The translations under genes were made by a program, and so were the position numbers. A stretch of 64,000 nucleotides of DNA from Tepidamorphaceae bacterium. Its GTDB lineage: Bacteria; Pseudomonadota; Alphaproteobacteria; Rhizobiales; JAKSCL01. This document shows, one piece after another, positions 35,769 to 44,977 of the stretch. The stretch spans positions 223,537 to 287,536 of the forward strand of contig JANQPO010000017.1 of the NCBI GenBank assembly GCA_028289445.1. The letters run 5' to 3'. Each line of letters begins with the position of its first letter. The stretch's first letter is position 1. The notes under the pieces are model-generated. The model searched no databases. It was not told the DNA's origin and saw only the letters and a program-made list of their open reading frames with translations.

Positions 35769-36700
35769 TGCAGCCATATGAACGCGCCGCCGTGCTTGGT
35801 GCCGGCGTCATCGGCGCCAGTTGGACCGCCTTGTTTCTGGCCGCAGGTCTGAAGGTCGACGTGTTCGACACAGCAGACGACGCCGAAGACAGCGTTCGCG
35901 CGTATATCGCCGACGCTTGGCCCACACTGATTGAGCTCGGCATGACGGAGAATGGCGATCCGGACAACGTTCGCTTCCATCGCAGCGCGGCCGATGCCGT
36001 CGGGGATGCGCAGTTCGTACAGGAGAATGTGCCGGAGCGGCTCTCGATCAAGCACGCGATCTTCGCCGAGATTGAGCCGAGGCTTAACCCTGAGGCGATC
36101 GTGGCGTCATCGGCGTCGGGCTTGATGGTGCGCGAGATGCAGCAGGGGTGGAGCGATCCGTCCCGGTTTCTTCTCGGTCACCCGTTTAATCCGCCGCATC
36201 TCATCCCGCTCGTTGAGCTGTTAACGAACGAGCACACCGCCAAGGGCGTGATGGAACAAGCGGAAGGGTTCTACAAGCAGGTGGGCAAGGTCACCATCCG
36301 CGTCAAAAAGGAAGTGCCGGCCCATGTTGCCAACCGTCTGCAAGCGGCGCTGTGGCGAGAGGCGGTGCACCTTGTCGTCACGGGTGTCGCGAGCGTTGAG
36401 GACGTTGACAAGGCTGTCTGGGCTGGACCAGGACTACGTTGGGCTGCCATGGGTCCGCACATGTTGTTCAATCTGGGCGCAGGTCCCGGCGGCATCAAAG
36501 AGTTCTGCGAGCGCTATGGCGACAGTTTTCACCGCTGGTGGGACGATCTCGGAGGCGTTCGGTTGACGGACGACACGGTATCGCAACTTGTCGATGGAAT
36601 AGCGGAGGCAAGTGGCTCGCAGAGTGTTGCCGCAAGCGCGGCTGCCCGAGATGCGCTCATTGTCAGTCTACTTAACGCGACCAAGGGGCTCCGCTCTTGA
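35768..36700 (+). CDS. L-carnitine dehydrogenase-like 3-hydroxyacid dehydrogenase
   Basis: A 310-residue protein with the N-terminal NAD fold AVLGAGVIGASWTALFLAAG (about 7-26), Asp after strand two (VDVFDTAD), and HPFNPPHLIPLVELL. This organisation is the 3-hydroxyacyl-CoA-dehydrogenase family in the free-acid branch that includes CdhA, which oxidises L-carnitine to 3-dehydrocarnitine. The next genes upstream include the BKACE that would consume dehydrocarnitine. ATG 35768 shares a base with the previous stop; the longer frame from 35708 is inside the SDR. Function is inferred from family plus context. Confidence 0.83.
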   Translation: MQPYERAAVLGAGVIGASWTALFLAAGLKVDVFDTADDAEDSVRAYIADAWPTLIELGMTENGDPDNVRFHRSAADAVGDAQFVQENVPERLSIKHAIFAEIEPRLNPEAIVASSASGLMVREMQQGWSDPSRFLLGHPFNPPHLIPLVELLTNEHTAKGVMEQAEGFYKQVGKVTIRVKKEVPAHVANRLQAALWREAVHLVVTGVASVEDVDKAVWAGPGLRWAAMGPHMLFNLGAGPGGIKEFCERYGDSFHRWWDDLGGVRLTDDTVSQLVDGIAEASGSQSVAASAAARDALIVSLLNATKGLRS

Positions 36701-36846
36701 GTTGTCCTCGGCCGTGTCGGCACTTGGACTTGAGGCGACGGAGGAGCCGGGACGTGAACGCAATGCCCAGCGTTTGGCGGTTACGTGTCGGGTTCACTTG
36801 AACGGCCTCCGGGCGAGCCCTTTGGCAGGCAAGACCTCTCGCGGGA

Positions 36847-38388
36847 TCAAGTCACACCATGCTCTATAACTTGACTGGGGTGCGTCTGCGCCCAATCGGC
36901 GAGGAACTCCGACATATCCGGCTCCGCTGCAAATTGGGGCGCTTTCTTGGGGAGTGCAACGCCGCGTTCGAGTGCCATGCGCGCGCATTCAATATGCTCA
37001 CGACGTGCCTTTTGCGGACAGTTTTCGGATCCATGAATGATCGTCGACAGGAGTGTACCTCCATAAGCATTGGTATGGTCGAGATTAGGATCGTGGCTTA
37101 GGAAATAGGACATGACGTCGGCCATACCCTCCCAGCCCGCGAGGTGAAGCGGCGGCATGCCCATCTCGTCGGCCAAATGCGGGTCAAAGCCCATCTGAAC
37201 CAAACGCTGCATGTGTGGGAGCGTTCCCTCACGCCACACAAGCCGACATAAGAGGAACTTCATCTCATTTGAAACGTCGTCCATGTCGATCCGATCGCCT
37301 GGTCTATCGTCGCCTTCGGCGGCTCGGGCAAGTTGGGCCTCGATGGGTGATAGTCTTGTAACGGCACCGGCTTTCTCCAGGACCTCGACGACGTCCCGAT
37401 TTCCAAAGATACGGGCGAAGGCGTAGGGCGTGTGACCACGACTGACAGTGTTCGGATCAGCGCCGTAGTCAAGCAGAAGCCGGGCGATGTCACCTGAAGC
37501 CAGCCGTCGTGCCGTCTGATGCAGCGCCGGGATCACAAGTGACGGTTCACCAGAGGGATGCGGCGAAATGCCTTCGTTGGGGTCCGCGCCGCCTTCCAGC
37601 AAAAGGCGGACTACCTCGATACTGTTGAAATCAATCGCACGCGGCAGCGCATTGGTGCCCTGTGGTCTCGCGCCATGAGCCAGTAGCAGGCGAAGCCCGT
37701 CGGTATGTCCCAGTTCGGTGGAATGGTAGAGCGATTCATTGTCGTTGGGGTCGGCACCTTGCTCCAAGAGCCATTTGGCGAGCGGCATGTTGTTGGCGTG
37801 CCCGACCGCTCCGTAGAGTGCGGAAAGGCGATGCTCACCGCCAGGTTCGAACGAGAAGCTATCGTTCACGTCGGCGCCCCGCGCTACCAGAAGCTTGGCC
37901 ATTGCGAGCATATCCGCTTCTTTCTTCGGCTCTGCGTGGATGTGCTTCGAGAAAGTGAGATGGCACATGGGACGCCGGGGCGGGTAGTCTCGTGTGGCGG
38001 CCCCTGGGTCACGCGCCAGCACATCGCGCATGGCCTGGACGTCGTACAACGCGACCAGCAACGGGACTTGGCCCGTTGCGAGATCAGGATCATTTGCGAG
38101 AAGCTGAGTGACTGTCTCGTGCGCGCCGTTGAAGAGCGCCCAGCGTAGGCGCCCCTGTTTTTGGGCACGGTCCATGCCCTGAGTTTCCACGGCAAGCTTC
38201 AAGGCCGACCAGGTCGCGTAGCCCGTTTCTCGCGCAATGACATGCAGGCAATCGGCGTGTTTGTAGACGCCGCTTCTAGGCTCGGTGATGATGCCGTGGA
38301 CGCGCAGCTTCGCGCCCTCATTTCCCTCAGCGAGAGCCTTGCCCAGGGCTTTGGCGTCACGGCGCAATTGTTCGAGTGATTTGGTCAT
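36847..38388 (-). CDS. Ankyrin-repeat protein
   Basis: A 513-residue soluble protein. After an N-terminal helical part (MTKSLEQLRRDAKALGKALA, then HADCLHVIARETGYATWSALK), repeats of the ankyrin type follow, for example VARGADVN, LEQGADPNDNESLYHSTELGHTDGLRLLLAHGA, LLEGGADPNE, LLDYGADPN and a degenerate one near GMPPLHLAGWEGMADVMSYFLS. No signal peptide or enzymatic domain. The stop lies 146 bp past the convergent carnitine operon. Such proteins mediate protein-protein contacts; the partner is unknown. Confidence 0.85.
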   Translation of the reverse strand: MTKSLEQLRRDAKALGKALAEGNEGAKLRVHGIITEPRSGVYKHADCLHVIARETGYATWSALKLAVETQGMDRAQKQGRLRWALFNGAHETVTQLLANDPDLATGQVPLLVALYDVQAMRDVLARDPGAATRDYPPRRPMCHLTFSKHIHAEPKKEADMLAMAKLLVARGADVNDSFSFEPGGEHRLSALYGAVGHANNMPLAKWLLEQGADPNDNESLYHSTELGHTDGLRLLLAHGARPQGTNALPRAIDFNSIEVVRLLLEGGADPNEGISPHPSGEPSLVIPALHQTARRLASGDIARLLLDYGADPNTVSRGHTPYAFARIFGNRDVVEVLEKAGAVTRLSPIEAQLARAAEGDDRPGDRIDMDDVSNEMKFLLCRLVWREGTLPHMQRLVQMGFDPHLADEMGMPPLHLAGWEGMADVMSYFLSHDPNLDHTNAYGGTLLSTIIHGSENCPQKARREHIECARMALERGVALPKKAPQFAAEPDMSEFLADWAQTHPSQVIEHGVT

Positions 38389-38642
38389 CGGGTTTCCCTC
38401 CGCTGCCCGATGGTCCGCTATCTCGGGCTGAGAAAACCGATGTGGTCGTCGTCATAAATCTAAAGAGGAGCCGATGACGGCTTTCCGCGGACCGGGTGGC
38501 CTCCTCAAGTGGCCTCAGAAGCTCCTACATCTTGTCGATGTCCAGTGCAAGCGGGGATGATCCACTTCTAGTTCTTGTGAGATCTGTTCGCAATTCGCAA
38601 TGAGCGGCACATGCGCAGCGAAATGATGCTGTAATCCACTTC

Positions 38643-38897
38643 GTCTTCCATTGGTTGACGGTTCCTCGGCCGTGTCTGAGCGGCTTGCCGCGTAAGCAGG
38701 TGGCAGCCGATCTTGGGATCGGCTTCTCGACGCTGAGCCGGTAGATTCAGCAGGACCGGCGCAACCTTGAGAAACCGTCCGCGCAGTCTGATCTTGAACA
38801 CGAGATTGCCGAGCTACGGCGTGAGAACCGCCTGCTCCGGGAGGAGAGGGACGTGCTAAAAAAGGCCACCCAGTTCTTTGCGGAGCGAAGCAAATGA
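38643..38897 (+). pseudogene. IS3-family OrfA, interrupted by TAG
   Basis: The frame reads a helix-turn-helix (LPRKQVAADLGIGFSTLSR) and the OrfA leucine zipper (ELRRENRLLREERDVLKKA). Where active copies have Trp after the SR, the codon at 38742-38744 is TAG. No start codon is evident upstream. The element cannot make full-length OrfA by normal decoding, so it is probably inactive. Confidence 0.7.
38858..38864 (+). other. Programmed -1 frameshift motif A6G
   Basis: AAAAAAG within the OrfA C-terminal part, the slippery site used by many IS3 members to join OrfA and OrfB. OrfB is in the -1 frame relative to OrfA, as expected. Confidence 0.6.
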
Positions 38898-39751
38898 GAT
38901 TTGCCTTCATCACAAAGAACAAGGGCATGCTGCCCATCAATCGCCTGCGCCAGATCATGGACGTCAGCCCGCGAGGGTATTGGGCATTCTGCAACCGTCC
39001 TCCGAGCCAAAGCCAACGCGTAGACATGGTGGTACTGACTCACATCCGCGAGCAATTCGCCTTGTCTCTGGGCAGCTATGGCCGCCCACGCATGACCGAA
39101 GAATTGAAAGAGCTGGGGCTGGATGTCGGCCACCGGCGTGTCGGTCGCCTTATGAAAGAAAACGGCATCAAGGTCTGGCGAAGCAAGAAGTTCAAGGCAA
39201 CGACCGACATCAATCACAGCTTCAACATCGCGCCGAACCTTCTGAACCGGGACTTCTCGGCGGACCGCCCAAACCAGAAATGGGCTGGCGACATCAGCTA
39301 TGTCTGGACACAGGAGGGTTGGCTCTATCTGGCGGTTCTCCTCGATCTGCATTCCCGGCGGGTTATTGGTTGGGCCGTAAGCAACCGCATGAAACGTGAT
39401 CTGGCGATCCGGGCGCTGAAGATGGCCATCGCTTTGGGGCAGCCGCCAAAGGGCTGCATTCATCACACCGATCGCGGAAGTCAATATTGTTCCCACGACT
39501 ACCAGAAGCTGCTGCGTCAGCATGGCCTCCAAGTGTCGATGAGCGGAACCGGGAATTGCTACGATAATGCGGTGGTCGAAACCTTCTTCAAGACGATCAA
39601 GGCCGAACTGCTGTGGCAGCGGTCTTGGCCAACCCGCCGTTCAGCCGAATTGGCCGTCTTCGAATACATCAATGGCTTCTACAATCCCCGCCGCAGGCAC
39701 TCATCCCTAGCATGGAAAAGCCCCTTGGCTTTCGAACGAAAGGCCGCCTAA
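38894..39751 (+). CDS. IS3-family transposase OrfB (DDE integrase)
   Basis: A 285-residue integrase-core protein. The HTH_21-like N-terminal part (YGRPRMTEELKELGLDVGHRRVGRLM) precedes the rve domain with DDE residues in WAGDISYV, HHTDRGSQY and NAVVETFFKT, all intact. Start ATG overlaps the OrfA stop (ATGA). OrfB alone is usually not enough for transposition, and OrfA is interrupted. Confidence 0.9.
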   Translation: MRFAFITKNKGMLPINRLRQIMDVSPRGYWAFCNRPPSQSQRVDMVVLTHIREQFALSLGSYGRPRMTEELKELGLDVGHRRVGRLMKENGIKVWRSKKFKATTDINHSFNIAPNLLNRDFSADRPNQKWAGDISYVWTQEGWLYLAVLLDLHSRRVIGWAVSNRMKRDLAIRALKMAIALGQPPKGCIHHTDRGSQYCSHDYQKLLRQHGLQVSMSGTGNCYDNAVVETFFKTIKAELLWQRSWPTRRSAELAVFEYINGFYNPRRRHSSLAWKSPLAFERKAA

Positions 39752-40057
39752 ATGAGAAACCGGAGCGGAATCAAACCGTGACAGGTCCATTCGAACGCCA
39801 TGCACCCACCGCTCTTCTCCGTTGAACAAACCGTTTTTCCACTTTGGGTAGCAGCGTTCGAAGGAGCCGGGACAGTTTGGCAAAGCTACAGCTGGACAAG
39901 AAATTTCAAACGTCGCTTTAAATGGCGAATGGGAAGCAAAAATTCGTGGCAGCAGGCAGTTACGATAAATAGTGAGCTTATCTGACTGAGAATAATCCCG
40001 ATACAATGGAACAGATTTCCAAATGACGGCTAGTCTGAACTTGGCTGAAGCAAAGAG

Positions 40058-41188
40058 GTGAATTTGTCCCAGATCGGTGTTGATCACGGCAGCTTTCGGT
40101 ACTCGATTGCGGAAGCAAGAGATCGCGAGGTCCTCTCCGAACTCATGCGGGACGTTGCCGTGGGAGGGTGGATAAAGCTGACATTCGAGCGTGAACCGGA
40201 CCCGTTCGCAGTTTTTCGCAATGTGCCGGGTGAACAGATCTATTTGGTTGCACGCGATATCGCCTCAGGTGACGTGGTGGGTTTCGGAGAGCGCTTTGTG
40301 CACCTCGCCTATGTTGATGGTGAACCAAGACGATTGTCCTGGATCGGTAATCTCAGAGTTCGGCCAGAGTATCGCAATCGTATCTCCTTGCTGAAGGGAG
40401 GATTGCGAGCAGTCCACGACCTCTTGACGATCCCGTCCGACTCAGACTTCACCGCAGCTACAATTACAAGTGACAATGCCATCGCTATCCGATTGCTGGA
40501 AGCAAACCTGCCTGGAATGCCAACATTTCACCGGATCGGCACGATCCGGACGCTGGCGCTTCGCAGCAGGCAGCGCTTTGTGAGTCCAGACGTGGAACAG
40601 GCGTCGGAGCGCGATATTCCCGCTATCGCCGAGCTATTGCGCGCGTGTCACAGCAAGCGACAACTGGCTCCGGTCGTTGATGAACAGAACCTGCACCGTT
40701 TTGCGCGTGGTAAGGGGCCGTCCCCAGCGGATTTTTTCGTGATCCGGCAAGGAGATCGTCTGCGTGGGTGTATCTGCCTTTGGGACCAGTCTGCCTTTCG
40801 CCAAACGGTCGTTCGTGGTTATTCAGGCTGGCTGGGTGTAACACGGCCGATTGTCAATCTTGCGGCAGCAGCGTTCGGCGTTCCATCACTTCCTGCTCCA
40901 AACCAGCACATTGGACATGCATATCTATCGCTATTGGCGGTCGATGGGGACGATATGCAAATGGCGCTCTCGCTCATCGACGCAGCACTGTCACAGGCAC
41001 ATCGACGCGGTGCGAAGGCAGGGTTGCTCGGTGTCATGTCACCGAGCCCCCTGCAAGCGAAGATTGAGGCGAATTACAGGGCTTTGAGTTACAATTCCAA
41101 CGTCTATCTGGTCGATATGAGCTTATCCGATACACCGCAATCGACGCATTCGTGGGAAGAAACACATCCTGAAATTGCGCTTCTCTAA
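40058..41188 (+). CDS. GNAT-like acyltransferase, uncharacterised
   Basis: A 376-residue protein from a GTG start. An N-terminal GNAT-type region is suggested by YSIAEARDREVLSELMRDVA, WIGNLRVRPEYRNRISLLKG (the beta4/alpha3 acyl-CoA loop usually has RxxGxG/A; here NRISLLKG) and TSDNAIAIRLLEAN; a second similar half begins near VEQASERDIPAIAELLRAC. This could be a tandem GNAT. No close family is recognised. It begins a plus-strand cassette with a second GNAT-like frame and an MMPL transporter. Confidence 0.6.
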   Translation: MNLSQIGVDHGSFRYSIAEARDREVLSELMRDVAVGGWIKLTFEREPDPFAVFRNVPGEQIYLVARDIASGDVVGFGERFVHLAYVDGEPRRLSWIGNLRVRPEYRNRISLLKGGLRAVHDLLTIPSDSDFTAATITSDNAIAIRLLEANLPGMPTFHRIGTIRTLALRSRQRFVSPDVEQASERDIPAIAELLRACHSKRQLAPVVDEQNLHRFARGKGPSPADFFVIRQGDRLRGCICLWDQSAFRQTVVRGYSGWLGVTRPIVNLAAAAFGVPSLPAPNQHIGHAYLSLLAVDGDDMQMALSLIDAALSQAHRRGAKAGLLGVMSPSPLQAKIEANYRALSYNSNVYLVDMSLSDTPQSTHSWEETHPEIALL

Positions 41189-41191
41189 TCT

Positions 41192-42109
41192 GTGTCAAAT
41201 TCGCTTACAACAACAACCGATCCTCCCGTGAGCGGTCATTGTTTTGTTTTCCCAGCATCAAGATTTGATCTGACCCCTTTGAACGCAGCCACGCAGACTG
41301 TCATCCCGGCTGATCTGGCCGCAGCTACGTGGACGCTCCCGTCAGATCACACTTCCCTCGAGAAAATCGCAATGCTTACATAACAGGTGGTTGCGCCTTC
41401 GGGGTCTCGCCACCGACACTATCGTGAGTATACTCGTCTATGGTTTGATCTGGGGGCTGGTGTGTTGTCTTGCGCTTACGGCGTGCCGGGAAGCGAGTTT
41501 CGCTTCTGTCAACTTGATGATGCGCACGGTGTCGCTCGTCATGCATGTCAGGTTTTTGCTGACACGGCATTGAGTCTTGAGAACCGGACGATGCGCTACA
41601 AGACTTGGATCGCCGCTCTCGGCACGGCAATCATGTCGATCCAAATCGATTCTAAGTTGGTTGGCCACTCCTGTATCCTGCCACTCACCAAGAGCGCGTA
41701 TCTCAACTACCGAAGAGGCTTGATACGCGACATCGATTTCGGTCCATCGGAACTCGATGCCAACCATTTTTCATCCAGACCGGCGAAGTACATCTGTTTG
41801 CAGGCGATTATGTTGCAACAGCCTTTAACGCGTGCTCACTGGGAACTGTTCAAAATCGCCTTCTCCTTTCACCTGACGTCTTTCAATAGACAACCAGACA
41901 TTGCGAGACCGAAGTTGATTGCGGAGGGGGCAACTGCGCAAGGGGTTCACTTGCTTGAGAAGTGGGGATTCCTTCATGTCGGCACTGCGGTTGAAGGAGC
42001 GTCGATCTATGAGTTGGATCTGGCGAACGACACGATTGCGCCTCGAGGCGCTCGAACGCTCGCTCACCTGGTTCAGGTGGCGAACGTTCAAGAGCGATCC
42101 GGATGGTAG
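41192..42109 (+). pseudogene. Possible GNAT-like gene split by an in-frame TAA
   Basis: One reading frame runs from a GTG at 41192 (three bases after the previous stop) to 42109, broken only by TAA at 41381-41383. The second part, open from 41387, lacks a ribosome site, while its C-terminal portion (RPKLIAEGATAQGVHLLEKWGFLHVG) resembles a GNAT end. Either a 63-residue protein and a 240-residue protein are made separately, or the gene was inactivated by one stop. No homologue is recognised with certainty. Confidence 0.45.
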
Positions 42110-42209
42110 TCGACCCTGTGCGAAAGGGCAGCTGGCGCCTTGGGATGCAATGTTGTGACAGGCGAAGGATCGCACATCTAGTGGCGGACAAAGGGCCGGC
42201 TGAGTTCGC

Positions 42210-44513
42210 ATGAAGTTTGCAACATCTCCTGTGTTGGGGGCCGAGCGGATCGGCTTGCTTGCAGCACGCTTCCCTGCTGCAACGCTGATGGCATTGGCGC
42301 TCGTCGCAATCGTCGCCGCTTTCGGGATGACGAAGCTCCGGGTTGACGACGCTTTGACGGACTTATTTCGATCGAACTCGAGTGAGTATCGGACTTACGA
42401 GCAGTTCAGCGCCTTGTTCCCGACCAACGAACTAAACATCTACGTGGTGGCCCGCATTGATGGCCCATTGTCGCCAGCCAAACTCGAATCATTGAGAGAC
42501 ATTCACTTGGACATTGGATTGCTCGACGGCGTTTCCAATGTCTTGTCGATGTTCTCTGTGCACCGCGCCGCAGCAGCGGGACCTGCTTCGGAACCAGTCA
42601 TCCCGGAAGAACTGCCAGAGGGCAAAGCATTTGACAGACTGACAGATTTACTCTCGACGAGCGAGCAAATTTCCGGTCGCTTCTACGCGCGAACGACGGA
42701 CACAACTTCGCTGGTGCTCCTGATCTTATATCTGGAGCCTGACGTCATCCAGCAGCCTGGACTCGCTTCCACCGTCGCAAGCCTTCGCTCCGAGATGGAC
42801 GCTTTATCAGAGTTCTACAACACGCCTTTGGGACTAACCGGCGTGCCGGTCATGAAAGCGGAGATTATCAAAGCTAGTCGCCGCGACAGCCGTGTATTCA
42901 ACATATTCGGATTTGTTGTCGGTTTGCTGATTTGCGGTTTGTTCTTTCGTGACTGGCGCTGGGTGTTGGTCAGCCTTCTCCCCACCGTTCTCTCGGTGAT
43001 GTGCGCGCTTGGCCTGATCGGTTTTGCTGGACATCGTCTCAATCCGATCATGAACACGATCATACCGCTTGTTATGATCATTAGCATCGCGAATGCGTTG
43101 CATCTTTTGTTTTCAATCCGGCGACGGTGCGAAATCGAAGGGCATATTGAAGATGCAACAACGTATGCCGTGAAAACAGTCGGTCCCGCCTGCCTACTGT
43201 CGGCACTAACAACCGCCATTGCCTTTGCGTCGCTTTCGCTGGCCGAAGCCCAGTTGATCCGCGATTTCGGATTGACCGCTGCCGCAGCCACCGCTCTCAG
43301 CTTTGTTCTGATAATGGTCTCGGTCCCGGCACTTAGCGTTTTGCTGCTCAAATCTGGAAACCCAAGAACCACTAAGACTCGCTTGCCGAGCACTGCGGAC
43401 GCGTTGGACTGCTATTGCCGTAAGCTGTCACGCCTTGTTGCCGCGCGATATCGGCTGCTGGGGTTCACAGGGTTAGTCCTCTTGATTGTTTGCAGTACAT
43501 TGCATCTTCAACTCGATGCCCGCTACCGGATCTCGGACAACGTTCCGCAGGGGGTCGAAGCTACGGAACTCTCCCGGCTTCTGGACAAGCACTTTGGAGG
43601 CCTCAATGCTGTTCATATCTTGGTTCGACACAGTGAGAAGACGCAAACAGAGGGCGGCGAGCGGATCAGTGCAGCAAGGGATGCCCATGAGGTCCTGAAC
43701 CAGATGCCTGGCATGAACAACGTGCGGTCCGCCGCAGACTTGCCAAGTGCTGCAAACAAGGCTTCACCAATGTCTTCCATCGATGATCTGAGTAGCGAAT
43801 TGCCCCAACCCCTTGTTCGTCAATTCATCAGTGCGGATCGTCAGGCATTGCTTGTTACCGGTAATACGAACGATGTTGAGGCTCGAGAGGTCGACCGTCT
43901 TCGCCTGACGTTAGACGAAAACTTGGACAGCTTACGAGATCGCCACCCTGAGTTTGACTTTTCGGTCACGGGTGTTGCGACCACTACCGCGCAACGCGCA
44001 CTCGCCACAATCACAACCCTCAATCAAGCGCTCATCCTCGCTATTGCTGTCGTTCTGATCGTCCTAGTGATCTTCTACAGATCTTTCGGAGTAGCGTTCT
44101 TCAGCCTCATAGCAAATCTGTTTGCCATCACGGCTACGGGCGCCTGTCTCTACATTTTCGACATTGGATTGAAATATGTGAGTGTTGTCGGGCTGACGGT
44201 CGCGTTTGGTCTGGCGGTGGACGATACTGTTCACTTTCTTAGCCGCTATTGGCTGGAACGAAGCAGGGGATCCACCGTCGAAGACGCCGTTCGGATTGCG
44301 ATCGAGCGCATTGGTCCTGTTCTGATTCTGACCACCGTCATCGTGGTTTGCGGCATAAGCGCTACACTGACGAGTTCGGTCCCACCAACGTTCACATTCG
44401 GTCTAATGTGCATGGCAACACTGGGTTTCGCGCTAATCGGAGATATTATCGTGTTGCCATCGACAATATTGCTGTTCCGGGGCAATCGAAAGCAAGAAAC
44501 AATGTCACAATAA
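42210..44513 (+). CDS. MMPL/RND-superfamily membrane transporter
   Basis: A 767-residue protein with duplicated transmembrane topology: one N-terminal helix (AATLMALALVAIVAAFGM), a large periplasmic loop, five helices near 230-370, another single helix (LLGFTGLVLLIVCSTL), a second loop, and five more near 615-760. GLTVAFGLAVDDTVHFLSRY is the MMPL-type proton-relay segment. This family exports lipids, hopanoids or hydrophobic products. With adjacent acyltransferases it may export an acylated product, which is inference. Confidence 0.88.
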   Translation: MKFATSPVLGAERIGLLAARFPAATLMALALVAIVAAFGMTKLRVDDALTDLFRSNSSEYRTYEQFSALFPTNELNIYVVARIDGPLSPAKLESLRDIHLDIGLLDGVSNVLSMFSVHRAAAAGPASEPVIPEELPEGKAFDRLTDLLSTSEQISGRFYARTTDTTSLVLLILYLEPDVIQQPGLASTVASLRSEMDALSEFYNTPLGLTGVPVMKAEIIKASRRDSRVFNIFGFVVGLLICGLFFRDWRWVLVSLLPTVLSVMCALGLIGFAGHRLNPIMNTIIPLVMIISIANALHLLFSIRRRCEIEGHIEDATTYAVKTVGPACLLSALTTAIAFASLSLAEAQLIRDFGLTAAAATALSFVLIMVSVPALSVLLLKSGNPRTTKTRLPSTADALDCYCRKLSRLVAARYRLLGFTGLVLLIVCSTLHLQLDARYRISDNVPQGVEATELSRLLDKHFGGLNAVHILVRHSEKTQTEGGERISAARDAHEVLNQMPGMNNVRSAADLPSAANKASPMSSIDDLSSELPQPLVRQFISADRQALLVTGNTNDVEAREVDRLRLTLDENLDSLRDRHPEFDFSVTGVATTTAQRALATITTLNQALILAIAVVLIVLVIFYRSFGVAFFSLIANLFAITATGACLYIFDIGLKYVSVVGLTVAFGLAVDDTVHFLSRYWLERSRGSTVEDAVRIAIERIGPVLILTTVIVVCGISATLTSSVPPTFTFGLMCMATLGFALIGDIIVLPSTILLFRGNRKQETMSQ

Positions 44514-44572
44514 AGCTCTGATTGTGCTGTGCTTAGTCATTGAATAGGAGTGGTCGAAAAGGAGTGCGGCCC

Positions 44573-44977
44573 ATGCTGCATCGGATAGTTGTGTTTAGCG
44601 TGTCGGTTATCATCGCTGCCGTGTACGTTTCGTACACCGCGCACGCCGACACAATTGCTGGAACCTGGCGAGGAGACGGCCTGACAGATGGAGCGGACGG
44701 GAGTTCGGAGAAAGTGCGGTGCCAGATTGCGATCGAATTGGAGAGAGCAGACACCTATGTGGTAAGCGGAAAGTGCTCAAGCACCAAAGGTAACACGAGT
44801 GCTTCCGGTGAGGTCGAGAAGTCCAGCGCAAATTCCTATCTCGGTTGGATGAAGGCTGACTCATCCGTTGGGTCTGGTCGGACAATGATCGTATTGCGCG
44901 ACAATGTCATGTCGGTCCAAATTCTCGGGAACAAAGGCAGCCTGAAGGCTTCACTCCGCCGCAGAAGTTCCGATTAG
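44573..44977 (+). CDS. Small secreted protein, unknown function
   Basis: A 134-residue protein from ATG 44573, preceded by AAAAGGAG. The first 25 residues (MLHRIVVFSVSVIIAAVYVS then YTAHA) form a Sec signal peptide with an AHA cleavage site. The mature part (TIAGTWRGDGLTDGADGSSEKVRCQIAIEL) looks like an all-beta domain with GKCSS. It follows the MMPL gene by 59 bp and may be an accessory periplasmic subunit. No family is recognised. Confidence 0.72.
   Translation: MLHRIVVFSVSVIIAAVYVSYTAHADTIAGTWRGDGLTDGADGSSEKVRCQIAIELERADTYVVSGKCSSTKGNTSASGEVEKSSANSYLGWMKADSSVGSGRTMIVLRDNVMSVQILGNKGSLKASLRRRSSD

Larger units (their letters stand above)
38600..39790 (+). mobile_element. IS3-family insertion sequence, defective
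   Basis: Contains an orfA remnant with a stop codon, an A6G frameshift site and a full orfB. The right end is near 39785-39790 (GTGACAGGTCCA). I find no matching inverted repeat on the left, so the left end is probably lost or the boundary is further degenerate. Edges are approximate. Confidence 0.7.

Noticed and set aside
41391..41573. 60-codon hydrophobic frame read as a small membrane protein
   Set aside because: Overlaps the GNAT-like frame, no ribosome site; probably chance.
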